This document shows, piece after piece, positions 44,208 to 52,972 of a DNA stretch of 64,000 nt. The stretch comes from Caulobacter endophyticus (lineage in GTDB: Bacteria; Pseudomonadota; Alphaproteobacteria; Caulobacterales; Caulobacteraceae), in the NCBI RefSeq assembly GCF_003116815.1, contig NZ_QDKQ01000065.1, positions 1 through 64,000 on the forward strand. Reading direction: 5' to 3'. The position numbers and the translations under genes were made by a program. The stretch's first letter is position 1; every line of letters begins with the position of its first letter. The notes under the pieces were generated by a model. That model made no database searches and had not been told where the DNA came from. It saw nothing but the letters and a program-made list of their open reading frames with translations.

Positions 44208-44233
44208 AACGCAAGCTTGGCTAGAGAGGTTCC
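44208..44233 (-). promoter_or_regulatory. Candidate SigT/EcfG general-stress promoter of the kinase gene
   Basis: On the minus strand GGAAC (44233-44229) and CGTT (44211-44208) are separated by 17 bases, exactly the EcfG/SigT consensus GGAAC-N16/17-CGTT. Transcription would start near 44200, about 27 bases before the kinase ATG. Confidence 0.65.
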
Positions 44234-44286
44234 TTCATTCCCCTGACGAGTGAAATGCGAACGTATCTCAAGTAACGGCCGTTTCG

Positions 44287-44313
44287 TTGACACCCCGGCG
44301 CTCGCGCTTAAAA
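44287..44313 (+). promoter_or_regulatory. Candidate housekeeping promoter of sdhC
   Basis: TTGACA at 44287-44292 and GCTTAAAA at 44306-44313 are separated by 13 bases and fit the Caulobacter sigma-73 pattern TTGAC-N10/14-GCTANAW. The start would be near 44320, about 33 bases before sdhC. Confidence 0.55.
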
Positions 44314-44352
44314 GCGTCCCGCAACGCACAAATCCACAGGTTGGACGTAAAA

Positions 44353-44760
44353 ATGACCGAGACGAGCCGGGGGCTCCCTGAGCGTCCGCTGTCGCCGCAC
44401 CTCCAGGTCTGGCGCTGGCACATCACCATGGCGTGCTCGATCCTGCACCGCGCCAGCCTGTTCGCCCTCTATGTCGGCGTCCTGCTGCTGGCCGGCTGGG
44501 CCCTGGCCCTGGCCTCGGGTCCCGAGCACTACGCCTGCTACACCGGCGTGCTGGGCTCGCTGCTGGGCAAGCTGGTGCTGTTCGGCATCACGGTCGCGGT
44601 CTTCTACAACGTCGCCTACATCGTTCGTCAGAGCTTCTGGGACCTGGGCAAGGGCTTCAACCCCAAGACCGCCGACGCCACGGGCCTGGCCGTGATCGCC
44701 TTCGCGATCGTCGCCGCCGTCGTCACCTGGATCATCGCCTTCGCCACCGGAGCGATCTGA
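44353..44760 (+). CDS. sdhC: Succinate dehydrogenase cytochrome b556 subunit
   Basis: The 135-residue inner-membrane subunit has [19 protein letters not shown] (quinone-site Ser and Arg) and three hydrophobic segments. At the usual haem-ligand motif, which in E. coli SdhC reads YHVVVGIRH, this protein has YNVAYIVRQ at about 80-88: His is replaced by Asn and the second His by Gln. The rest of the subunit is normal. It anchors SdhAB to the membrane and passes electrons to ubiquinone. The ATG at 44353 is followed by sdhD after two bases. Confidence 0.9.
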   Translation: MTETSRGLPERPLSPHLQVWRWHITMACSILHRASLFALYVGVLLLAGWALALASGPEHYACYTGVLGSLLGKLVLFGITVAVFYNVAYIVRQSFWDLGKGFNPKTADATGLAVIAFAIVAAVVTWIIAFATGAI

Positions 44761-44762
44761 CC

Positions 44763-45164
44763 ATGAGCACCTCCAACAGCCAATTCCGCACCCCGCTGTC
44801 GCGCGCTCGCGGCCTGGGCGCGTCGCACCACGGCGTGGGCCACTTCATCGCCGAGCGCGTCTCGGGCCTGGCCCTGATCCCGCTGTTCCTGTGGGGCGCT
44901 TTCGCCGGCATCCGCCTGGCCGGCAGCGACTTCGACACGGTCGCCGCCTGGGTGGCGATCCCGATCAACGCCGTCCTGCTGTCGCTGCTCTTCATCGCGC
45001 TGCTGGTGCACCTGAAGAACGCCATCCAGGTGGTCATCGAGGACTATGTCGTGGCGTTCGCCCCGAAGGCCGCCCTCGTCATCGGCAACCTGTTCCTCTG
45101 CATGCTCGCCGGCGCCGCCGGGATCGTCTCGATCCTGAAGATCGCCTTCACCGGAGCCCTTTGA
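44763..45164 (+). CDS. sdhD: Succinate dehydrogenase membrane anchor subunit
   Basis: The 133-residue protein has three membrane helices and the family motif [17 protein letters not shown], which retains the His that ligates haem b and the conserved Asp-Tyr of the quinone site. The N-terminal [16 protein letters not shown] is typical of alphaproteobacterial SdhD. The sequence after IEDY lacks the usual following His. Its TGA overlaps the ATG of sdhA by one base. Confidence 0.92.
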   Translation: MSTSNSQFRTPLSRARGLGASHHGVGHFIAERVSGLALIPLFLWGAFAGIRLAGSDFDTVAAWVAIPINAVLLSLLFIALLVHLKNAIQVVIEDYVVAFAPKAALVIGNLFLCMLAGAAGIVSILKIAFTGAL

Positions 45165-46951
45165 TGTCGGCCTACACGTTCATCGACCACAAGTTCGACG
45201 TCGTCGTCGTGGGCGCCGGCGGCTCGGGCCTCCGCGCCGCGCTGGGCGCCGCGCAAGCCGGCCTCAAGACCGCCTGCATCACAAAGGTGTTCCCGACCCG
45301 CAGCCACACCGTGGCGGCCCAGGGCGGCATCTCGGCCTCGCTCGGCAACATGGGCCAGGACGACTGGCGCTGGCACATGTTCGACACCGTCAAGGGTTCG
45401 GACTGGCTGGGCGACCAGGACGCCATCGAATACCTGACTCGCAACGCTCCGGCGGCGGTCTATGAACTCGAGCACTGGGGCGTGCCGTTCTCGCGCACGG
45501 CCGAGGGCAAGATCTACCAGCGCGCCTTCGGCGGCATGACCAAGAACTTCGGCGAAGGCCCGATCCAGCGTACCTGCGCGGCGGCCGACCGCACCGGTCA
45601 CGCCATGCTGCACACGATGTACGGCCAGTCGCTGGCCCACGACACCGAGTTCTTCATCGAGTACTTCGCCCTCGACCTGATCATGGAAGACGGCGCCTGC
45701 CGCGGCGTGACCGCGTGGAAGCTCGACGACGGCACCCTGCACCGCTTCCAGGCCCAGACCGTGATCCTGGCCACCGGCGGCTACGGCCGGGCCTACTTCT
45801 CGGCCACCTCGGCCCACACCTGCACGGGCGACGGCAACGCCATGGCGCTGCGCGCCGGCCTGCCGCTGCAGGACATGGAATTCGTGCAGTTCCACCCCAC
45901 CGGCATCTACGGCGCCGGCTGCCTGATCACCGAGGGCGCCCGCGGCGAAGGCGGCTACCTGACCAACTCGGAGGGCGAGCGCTTCATGGAGCGCTACGCC
46001 CCGTCGGTTAAGGACCTGGCGCCCCGCGACATGGTCAGCCGCGCGATGACCATCGAGATCCGCGAAGGCCGCGGCGTTGGTCCCAACAAGGACCACATCT
46101 TCCTGCACCTCGACCACCTGGATCCCAAGATCCTGGCCGAGCGCCTGCCGGGCATCTCGGAAACCGCCAAGGTGTTCGCCGGCGTCGACGTGACCAAGGC
46201 GCCGATCCCGGTGCTGCCGACCGTCCACTACAACATGGGCGGCATCCCGACGAACTACCACGGCGAAGTCGTCACCAAGTCGGGCGACAATCCCGACCAG
46301 GTGATCCCGGGCCTGATGGCCGTGGGCGAAGCCGCCTGCGTGTCGGTGCACGGCGCCAACCGCCTGGGCTCGAACTCGCTGATCGACCTGGTGGTGTTCG
46401 GCCGCGCGGCCGGCCTGCGCTGCGCCGAGGTCCTGACCCCCGGCGCCAAGCAGCCGGAGCTGAAGCCGGCCCAGACCGAAGCCCACATCGAGCGCTTCGA
46501 CCGCATGCGCAACGCCAACGGCTCGATCCCGACCGCCGAACTGCGCCTCGAAATGCAGAAGGCGATGCAGGAAGACGCCGCCGTGTTCCGCACCGGCGAG
46601 AGCCTGGACAGCGGCGTGGCCCGTCTGCAGGCCGTCTGGGACAAGAAGGGCGACGTGAAGGTCTCCGACCGCGGTCTGGTGTGGAACACCGACCTGATGG
46701 AGACCCTCGAGTTCGACAACCTCATCGGCCAGGCGGTCGTGACGGTGAACGGCGCGGCCAACCGCACCGAGAGCCGCGGCGCCCACGCCCGCGAGGACTT
46801 CTCCGAGCGTAACGACACCGAATGGATGAAGCACACCCTGGCCTGGCTCGACAACGAGACCGGCAAGGTGAGCATCGATTTCCGCCCGGTGCACAACTAC
46901 ACCATGTCGACCGACATCGACTACATCCCGCCGAAGCAACGGGTCTACTAG
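45164..46951 (+). CDS. sdhA: Succinate dehydrogenase flavoprotein subunit
   Basis: The 595-residue catalytic subunit has an FAD motif [18 protein letters not shown], the covalent-flavin His48 in [10 protein letters not shown], and the substrate region [37 protein letters not shown] binds the flavin ring. The C-terminus ends [10 protein letters not shown]. It oxidises succinate to fumarate and passes electrons to SdhB. Length is standard. It is followed by sdhB after ten bases. Confidence 0.97.
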   Translation: MSAYTFIDHKFDVVVVGAGGSGLRAALGAAQAGLKTACITKVFPTRSHTVAAQGGISASLGNMGQDDWRWHMFDTVKGSDWLGDQDAIEYLTRNAPAAVYELEHWGVPFSRTAEGKIYQRAFGGMTKNFGEGPIQRTCAAADRTGHAMLHTMYGQSLAHDTEFFIEYFALDLIMEDGACRGVTAWKLDDGTLHRFQAQTVILATGGYGRAYFSATSAHTCTGDGNAMALRAGLPLQDMEFVQFHPTGIYGAGCLITEGARGEGGYLTNSEGERFMERYAPSVKDLAPRDMVSRAMTIEIREGRGVGPNKDHIFLHLDHLDPKILAERLPGISETAKVFAGVDVTKAPIPVLPTVHYNMGGIPTNYHGEVVTKSGDNPDQVIPGLMAVGEAACVSVHGANRLGSNSLIDLVVFGRAAGLRCAEVLTPGAKQPELKPAQTEAHIERFDRMRNANGSIPTAELRLEMQKAMQEDAAVFRTGESLDSGVARLQAVWDKKGDVKVSDRGLVWNTDLMETLEFDNLIGQAVVTVNGAANRTESRGAHAREDFSERNDTEWMKHTLAWLDNETGKVSIDFRPVHNYTMSTDIDYIPPKQRVY

Positions 46952-46961
46952 GGGAACGCAG

Positions 46962-47744
46962 ATGGTCCAGCTCTCTCTTCCCAAGAACTCCCGCGTTCAG
47001 AGCGGCAAGCACTGGCCCGCTCCGGCCGGCGCCAAGAACGTGCGCTCGTTCAAGATCTACCGCTACGATCCCGAGACCGGGATGAACCCGCGGTGGGACA
47101 CCTATGACGTCGATGTCGACGCCTGCGGTCCCATGGTCCTGGACGCGCTGCTCTACATCAAGAACACCATCGACCCGACCCTGGCGTTCCGCCGGTCGTG
47201 CCGCGAGGGCGTCTGCGGTTCGTGCGCGATGAACATCGGCGGCCGCAACACCCTGGCCTGCACGCACGGCCACGGCGAGGTGCCCGGCAAGGCCGTTCAG
47301 ATCAGCCCGTTGCCGCACGCGCCGGTGGTCAAGGACCTGATCCCGGACCTGACGCTGTTCTACGCCCAGTACGCCTCGATCGAGCCGTGGCTGCACACCA
47401 CGACCCCCGAGCCGCAGAAGGAATGGCGCCAGGCCCCGGAAGACCGCGAGAAGCTCGACGGCCTCTACGAGTGCATCCTGTGCGCCTGCTGCTCGACCTC
47501 GTGCCCTAGCTACTGGTGGAACGGCGAGAAGTACCTGGGTCCCGCCGCGCTGCTGCACGCCTACCGCTGGCTGATCGACAGCCGCGATGAAGCCACCGGC
47601 GAGCGCCTCGACGACCTCGAGGACCCGTTCAAGCTCTATCGCTGCCACACGATCATGAACTGCGCCCAGGTCTGCCCGAAGGGCCTGAACCCGGCCAAGG
47701 CCATCGCCTCGATCAAGAAGATGCTGGTGGAGCGGGTGGTCTGA
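46962..47744 (+). CDS. sdhB: Succinate dehydrogenase iron-sulphur subunit
   Basis: The 260-residue subunit carries three clusters: CREGVCGSC with the later Cys of NTLACTHG for 2Fe-2[13 protein letters not shown] for 4Fe-4S, and [18 protein letters not shown] for 3Fe-4S and the last ligand. It conducts electrons from the flavin to the quinone site in SdhCD. The stop TGA at 47742-47744 overlaps a CTG that appears to start the next gene. GGAG at 47729-47732 inside its last codons is the probable ribosome binding site for that gene. Confidence 0.97.
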   Translation: MVQLSLPKNSRVQSGKHWPAPAGAKNVRSFKIYRYDPETGMNPRWDTYDVDVDACGPMVLDALLYIKNTIDPTLAFRRSCREGVCGSCAMNIGGRNTLACTHGHGEVPGKAVQISPLPHAPVVKDLIPDLTLFYAQYASIEPWLHTTTPEPQKEWRQAPEDREKLDGLYECILCACCSTSCPSYWWNGEKYLGPAALLHAYRWLIDSRDEATGERLDDLEDPFKLYRCHTIMNCAQVCPKGLNPAKAIASIKKMLVERVV

Positions 47745-48298
47745 GGACTGCCCGGGCCTTCGGTCTCGCCGCATTCCTGTGGGGCGCGGCCGAGGGCTTC
47801 CTGTTCTTCGTCGTTCCGGACGTGCTCATAAGCCTCGTCGCTCTGCGGCGAGGCTTTCGCATGGGGGCCATGGCCAGTCTGGCCGCGGGGCTGGGAGCGA
47901 TGGTCGGCGGGGCGTTGATGTGGCTGTGGAGCGCCAGCGCGCCGGATGCGGCGCTGAAGGCGGTGGCGGCCGTGCCGTCGGTCTCCGACGCCATGATCGA
48001 CAAGGCCAGGGGCGACATGGCCCGAGAGGGCTGGCTCCTCGCCAGCCTGAAGGGACCGCTGACCTCGACGCCCTACAAGGTCTATGCAGCCCTGGCTCCG
48101 CAGGCGGGCGCCGGCCTGCCGGCCTTCGCCGCGGCGGCCCTGCCTGTTCGCCTGCCGCGCTTTCTGCTCGTGGCGGCGGCGTTTTCGCTGATCGGCGCCA
48201 TCATGCGCGGGCGAGCAGGGCCAAAGACCACGCTGGCCGTCTTCACGGCGGGATGGTTGCTGTTCTATGGCTGGTTCTGGATGACCCGTCCGGGCTAG
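47741..48298 (+). CDS. Small membrane protein coupled to sdhB, CTG start proposed
   Basis: I do not recognise the family. Read from CTG 47741, the protein is 185 residues and starts [20 protein letters not shown], a hydrophobic helix lost if the GTG at 47822 is used. About five helices are predicted, with a soluble stretch near 70-115. The CTG overlaps the sdhB stop as CTGA, and GGAG lies eight bases before it. No ATG, GTG or TTG occurs in frame between the upstream coding region and 47822. It may be a polytopic membrane protein; no catalytic motif was seen. The alternative is the shorter protein from 47822. Confidence 0.7.
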   Translation: MRTARAFGLAAFLWGAAEGFLFFVVPDVLISLVALRRGFRMGAMASLAAGLGAMVGGALMWLWSASAPDAALKAVAAVPSVSDAMIDKARGDMAREGWLLASLKGPLTSTPYKVYAALAPQAGAGLPAFAAAALPVRLPRFLLVAAAFSLIGAIMRGRAGPKTTLAVFTAGWLLFYGWFWMTRPG

Positions 48299-48356
48299 CC
48301 CGGCTTGCAAAAGATGACGGGGTCGTCAATTTTGTTCCGTGCGGGAGACAAAGGCG

Positions 48357-49601
48357 TTGAGTGAAGCGGTCGTGAGCGATCCGAAGGCCAAGGTGGTGAT
48401 CGTCGGCGCCGGCCATGCCGGCGGCTCGGCCGCCGCCTTCCTGCGCCAGTACGGCCACGAGGGCCCGATCGTGCTGATCGGCGAGGAGCCGCTGCTGCCC
48501 TATCAACGCCCGCCGCTCAGCAAGGCCTGGCTGAAGGGCGAGGCCGACGCCGACAGCCTCGCTCTGAAGCCCCAGGAATGGTACGCCGAGGCCAATGTCG
48601 CGCTTCGCCTGCAGGGCGTGGCGACCAGCCTCAACCGCGGCGCCCGCACCGTCAGCCTCGCTTCGGGCGAGGTGATCACCTACGATTTCCTGATCCTGGC
48701 CACCGGCGCCCGCGCCCGCGAGCTGCCGATCCCCGGCGCCGATCTTGCCGGCGTGCTGGCGCTGCGCACCGCGGCCGACGCGGAAGGGCTGAAGGCCGCC
48801 CTGGGTGCGGGCAAGCGCCTGGCCGTGGTCGGCGGCGGCTATGTTGGGCTCGAAGCGGCCGCCTCGGCCCGCGCCCTAGGCGCGCAGGCTATCGTCATCG
48901 AGCGCGAGAGCCGGGTGCTGGCCCGCGTGGCCTGCGAGACCCTGTCGACCTTCTTCCAGGACTATCACGGCGCCCGCGGCGTGACGTTCGAGCTGAACGC
49001 CAATGTCGAGGCCTTCGAGGGCGAGAATGGTCGCGTCACCGGCGTGCGCCTGAAGGGCGGCGAGATCGTCGCGTGCGACGCCGCGCTCGTGGGCGTCGGC
49101 GCCCATCCCAATGTCGAGCTGGCCCAGGACGCGGGCCTGGAGTGCGCGGGCGGCATCGTCGTCGACCTGGAAGCCCGCACCAGCGACCCGCGCGTCTTCG
49201 CCATCGGCGATGTCGCCCACCGGCCGCTGCCGCTGTACGAGCGCCAGTTCCGCCTCGAAAGCGTGCCCAACGCCCTGGAGCAGGCCAAGCAGGCCGCCGC
49301 CGCCATCGTCGGCCGCGCCGGGCCTTCACCGGAAGTGCCGTGGTTCTGGTCCGACCAGTACGACCTCAAGCTCCAGATCGCCGGCCTGCCGTTCGACGCC
49401 GACAGCACGATCGTGCGCGGCGACGTCGCCGCCGCCAAGTTCGCCGTCTTCCACCTCAAGGGCGATCTCGTCCAGGCCGTGGAAGCCGTCAACGCGCCGC
49501 CCGAGTTCATGGCCGGCAAACAATTGATCGCCAAGCGGACGCCCGTGTCTAAGACAAAGCTGTCCGATCCGGCGATATCCATGAAGGAAGTGGCGGCCTG
49601 A
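48357..49601 (+). CDS. FAD-dependent ferredoxin reductase
   Basis: This protein of about 414 residues has an N-terminal FAD motif VVIVGAGHAGGSAAAFLRQY, a PYQRPPLSK flavin motif, the NAD motif LAVVGGGYVGLEAAASARAL and VFAIGDVAHRPLP. The C-terminal reductase domain has PWFWSDQYDLKLQIAG. It fits the NADH:ferredoxin reductases that feed 2Fe-2S ferredoxins for P450s and dioxygenases. Starts at GTG 48339, TTG 48357 and GTG 48372 are all possible; TTG 48357 has GGGAG at ten bases and is favoured. A ferredoxin follows after 29 bases, the likely partner. Confidence 0.92.
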   Translation: MSEAVVSDPKAKVVIVGAGHAGGSAAAFLRQYGHEGPIVLIGEEPLLPYQRPPLSKAWLKGEADADSLALKPQEWYAEANVALRLQGVATSLNRGARTVSLASGEVITYDFLILATGARARELPIPGADLAGVLALRTAADAEGLKAALGAGKRLAVVGGGYVGLEAAASARALGAQAIVIERESRVLARVACETLSTFFQDYHGARGVTFELNANVEAFEGENGRVTGVRLKGGEIVACDAALVGVGAHPNVELAQDAGLECAGGIVVDLEARTSDPRVFAIGDVAHRPLPLYERQFRLESVPNALEQAKQAAAAIVGRAGPSPEVPWFWSDQYDLKLQIAGLPFDADSTIVRGDVAAAKFAVFHLKGDLVQAVEAVNAPPEFMAGKQLIAKRTPVSKTKLSDPAISMKEVAA

Positions 49602-49615
49602 AAGCCGCCCGCTAG

Positions 49616-49951
<336 letters not shown>

Positions 49952-49971
49952 TACGCGCAGGCGAGGGGATC

Positions 49972-50607
49972 TCAGCGCCTCGGGACGAGGCGCCGGATCC
50001 CTTCTTCCATTTCCAGGAGCGCCTCCACGACGTGCTCGTCGCGGATCACCGCGCGCGCATAGGCCTCCACGCGCGGCAGGGCCTCGATCGGATCGATCCC
50101 GAAACGTCCGCCCGTGACCCGGGCCGCCAGCAGCGCTGGCGCGATCGCGCAGTCGGCATGCGACAGCGATCCGCCGACGGCGTAGGGGCCGTCTTCCAGA
50201 AGGTCGTCGAGCATGGCCAGGGCGTCGGCTAGCTGATCGAGCAGCCGTCGGTTCTCGGTCGGGCTTTGGGGCGTGGCCAGCGCGACCATCGGCGGCATCA
50301 GGTAGAGATCGGCCACGCGCACCAGCTGCCGCGTCCGAGCGCGTTCCAGGACGCCGGCGGGAAGCAGCGGGCGCGCCTGGGGAAAGAGCTCTTCCAGCAG
50401 CTCCAGGATGACGGCCGATTCCCAGACCGCCACGCCATCGTCGAGGATCAGCACCGGCACGCGGCCGGTCGGGCTGATGTCGCGAAATCGCCGGTCGTGC
50501 GGCCAGCCCGAGGGCGGCGGGACGATCTCGACGTCCAGGCCCTTGGCGCGGACCGCGATCCTGGCCCGCGCCGCGAACGGCGAGGCCGGGAGGCTGATCA
50601 GCTGCAT
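49972..50607 (-). CDS. Glutathione S-transferase family protein
   Basis: The 211-residue protein has a thioredoxin-like N-domain with LPASPFAARARIAVRAKG and the GSH-binding GRVPVLILDD and WESAVILELLEE, followed by an all-helical C-domain with GSLSHADCAIAPAL. The candidate catalytic Ser is in SPF at residues 9-11. It is convergent with the ferredoxin, with 20 bases between stops. The substrate cannot be told from sequence; zeta or unclassified GST-like roles in detoxification or isomerisation are possible. Confidence 0.88.
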   Translation of the reverse strand: MQLISLPASPFAARARIAVRAKGLDVEIVPPPSGWPHDRRFRDISPTGRVPVLILDDGVAVWESAVILELLEELFPQARPLLPAGVLERARTRQLVRVADLYLMPPMVALATPQSPTENRRLLDQLADALAMLDDLLEDGPYAVGGSLSHADCAIAPALLAARVTGGRFGIDPIEALPRVEAYARAVIRDEHVVEALLEMEEGIRRLVPRR

Positions 50608-50671
50608 GGTTCACCCCTCTGAACACGGGGGCGACCTTCGCGTGACGGGCGGCCGCGCGCAACCGCGCCGA

Positions 50672-52594
50672 TCAGGCCCCCTTGGCGTTCGTCGTCGCCG
50701 GCGCGGCGGCGATCGGGCCCTGGCTCAGGCCTGGATCCTTGGCCACCACCCGTCTGGCCAGGATCTCCGAGCCGCTGCCGGTCAGGTGGCCGTAGTCGAA
50801 CTGCACGGGATAGCCCTTGCCGTCGACCTCCAGGCAGTGGCCGGCGGGGCACATGGCCGAAGCCAGCGACACGTAGCGGGCGCCCTTCTGGCGGGCCAGC
50901 TTGCCGACCGCGCGGTCGACGGCGCTGACGTCCACCCGCTGCTCGTCGACGAAGTCGGGGTCGTGCATGCGGTCGGAGACGGCCAGCAGGCGAGGCAGGG
51001 GCGAGCGGTACTCGATGATCGGGCCGAACACGATGACGTCCAGGCCCTGGGCGCGCAGCTTGGTCAGGGTGGCTTCCAGGCGCGGCAGGTCGTCCCGCTT
51101 CCAGCGCGCAGCCAGCACCACGGTGTCGACCTTGTGGCTGGGCAGGTAGCCGTCGAACATCCGGTCCATCAGCGCCACGCAGCGCTCCTCGGCCGAGCCG
51201 GGATGGGTCAGGGTGGGCTTGCAGCCCGAGGCGGTGGCCTGCATCACGTTGACGGTCGGCATGGCCTTGGCCAGGCCGTACCACAGGTGGGCGGCGTGGC
51301 TGTCGCCGATCAGCAGGTAGTCGCGGCGCTGGGGGTCCTGCTTCACGCAGGCCATGTCGAAGTCGTCGACCGTGGAGCCCGACGGCAGGAAGCAGCTGCC
51401 CTCGCGCATCTGGCGGTGGCTCTTGTCGGTCAGCAGGTCGGCGATCTGCTGGACGCGCGGCGAGTAGCGGTAGGCCAGGCCCTGGTCGAACTGGCCGGCC
51501 ACGCCGACGGCCACAAGCACGGCGGCGGCGACGCCGGCCAGCTGGAACAGCGGCTTCTGGGCCAGCTTCAGCGGGCCGTTGCGGAACGGTCGCTCGATGA
51601 ACCACCAGGAGATCGTCGCCAGCACGATCGAGACCAGCACCGTGCCGATCTTGATGGCCATGGCCGGGGCGCCGCCGAACAGGAAGCTGTTCATCTGGGC
51701 GCCCACCATCACCGGCCAGTGCCACAGGTACAGCGAGTACGAGATCAGGCCGATGAACACCACCGGCCGCCACGACAGCAGGCGGCCCATCAGGGTGGGG
51801 CCGGTCTCGCCGGCGGCGATGACCAGGCCAGCGCCCAGGCAGGGCAGGATCGCGGCCGCGCCGGGGAAGGGCATCTGCTCGCGGTAGAACAGCACCGCCG
51901 CGCCGATCATGGCCAGGCCCGAGAGGGCGGCGGTCTCGCGCAGCCAGGCGCTGCGGATCTTGGGAACCATGCCGAGCGCCAGCACCGAGCCGACCATCAG
52001 TTCCCAGGCGCGGTTGTGCGGCAGGTAGAAGGCGGCGCTGGGCGCCAGGGCCACGCTGGCGACGGCGCTGGCGAACGAGACGGCCATCAGCACCCAGATG
52101 ATCGGCTTAAGCCGGGTGGGGAACGCCCGCAGCACGAACGACAGCAGCAGCGGGAAGACGATGTAGAATTGCTCCTCCACCGACAGCGACCAGGTGTGCA
52201 GCAGGAGCTTGGTCGAGGAGTCGGAGTCGAAATAGCCGGCCTGGGTCCAGAAGAAGACGTTCGAGGCCGAGAACACCGAGGCGATCAGGCTGCGGGCGTA
52301 TTCCAGCATCTCGCCGGGCAGCAGGGTGAAATAGGCCAGGGCCGTGGTGGCGGCCAGCACGGCCAGCAGGGCCGGGGCGATCCGCCGGACCCGGCGCTCG
52401 TAGAACCGCACCAGCGAGAAGTCGCCCCGGCTCAGCTCGGCGAAGATGTTGGCGGTGATCAGGTAGCCGGAGATGACGAAGAACACGTCCACCCCGACGA
52501 AGCCGCCCGGCAGCTGGTTGAAGCCGGCGTGGAAGGCGACGACGGGCAAGACGGCCACGGCGCGCAGTCCGTCGATGTCCCTGCGGTACTGCAT
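50672..52594 (-). CDS. Acyltransferase 3 with SGNH domain (OafA/YrhL type)
   Basis: The 640-residue protein has an AT3 membrane domain of about ten helices at residues 1-370: DIDGLRAVAVLPVVAFHAGF, GFVGVDVFFVISGYLIT, RRVRRIAPALL. A linker leads to a periplasmic SGNH hydrolase-like domain with DYLLIGDSHAAHLWYGL near 425. Such enzymes O-acetylate lipopolysaccharide, exopolysaccharide or peptidoglycan sugars. I chose ATG 52594, which gives the standard MQYRRDIDGLRA start. The gene stands alone. Regulation is not visible. Confidence 0.92.
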   Translation of the reverse strand: MQYRRDIDGLRAVAVLPVVAFHAGFNQLPGGFVGVDVFFVISGYLITANIFAELSRGDFSLVRFYERRVRRIAPALLAVLAATTALAYFTLLPGEMLEYARSLIASVFSASNVFFWTQAGYFDSDSSTKLLLHTWSLSVEEQFYIVFPLLLSFVLRAFPTRLKPIIWVLMAVSFASAVASVALAPSAAFYLPHNRAWELMVGSVLALGMVPKIRSAWLRETAALSGLAMIGAAVLFYREQMPFPGAAAILPCLGAGLVIAAGETGPTLMGRLLSWRPVVFIGLISYSLYLWHWPVMVGAQMNSFLFGGAPAMAIKIGTVLVSIVLATISWWFIERPFRNGPLKLAQKPLFQLAGVAAAVLVAVGVAGQFDQGLAYRYSPRVQQIADLLTDKSHRQMREGSCFLPSGSTVDDFDMACVKQDPQRRDYLLIGDSHAAHLWYGLAKAMPTVNVMQATASGCKPTLTHPGSAEERCVALMDRMFDGYLPSHKVDTVVLAARWKRDDLPRLEATLTKLRAQGLDVIVFGPIIEYRSPLPRLLAVSDRMHDPDFVDEQRVDVSAVDRAVGKLARQKGARYVSLASAMCPAGHCLEVDGKGYPVQFDYGHLTGSGSEILARRVVAKDPGLSQGPIAAAPATTNAKGA

Positions 52595-52856
52595 GTCGAT
52601 CCCCCGAGTTACGAACACTCAGCCGATCGCGCGCGCCCCGCCCCGGCGCGTCAACGTCAACCTTGGATCGAGAGCGTTAGGGCCGGCTTGTGACCGTTGA
52701 TTGTTCGTCCCGCGCGGAAGCTGTGGAAAGGTTGTGCAGCACAAGCTTGACCATTGAGGGTTGCGCGCCGGACGCGCAGAACGCGCGTTCCTCCCGCCTC
52801 GCGGGCACATGGGCGCGGCCCGGACGGGCAGGCTGGATATCAAGAGAAGGAAGTGG
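52595..52856. other. Spacer between the acyltransferase gene and tRNA-Thr
   Basis: This 262-bp stretch has no gene I can support. It contains a 13-bp dyad TTGTGCAGCACAA at 52732-52744, but no terminator-like hairpin with a T-run was found for the minus-strand tRNA. Confidence 0.5.
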
Positions 52857-52932
52857 TGGTGCCGCCTAGGTGACTCGAACACCTGACCTACGCATTACGA
52901 ATGCGCCGCTCTACCGGCTGAGCTAAGGCGGC
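52857..52932 (-). tRNA. tRNA-Thr (anticodon CGT)
   Basis: The minus strand gives a complete 76-base cloverleaf. The acceptor GCCGCCT pairs with AGGCGGC, the D arm is GCTC/GAGC, the anticodon stem is GCGCA/TGCGT around TTCGTAA, and the T arm is AGGTG-TTCGAGT-CACCT. Anticodon CGT decodes ACG. The 3' CCA is encoded. Confidence 0.97.
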
Positions 52933-52972
52933 CCACGGCGCGCCGGCGAGATTCGCCGGGCGGAGGGAGCGC

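Noticed and set aside
43010-44209. A 399-codon plus-strand frame across the kinase gene
   Set aside because: It is antisense to the PAS/HWE kinase and low in protein character.
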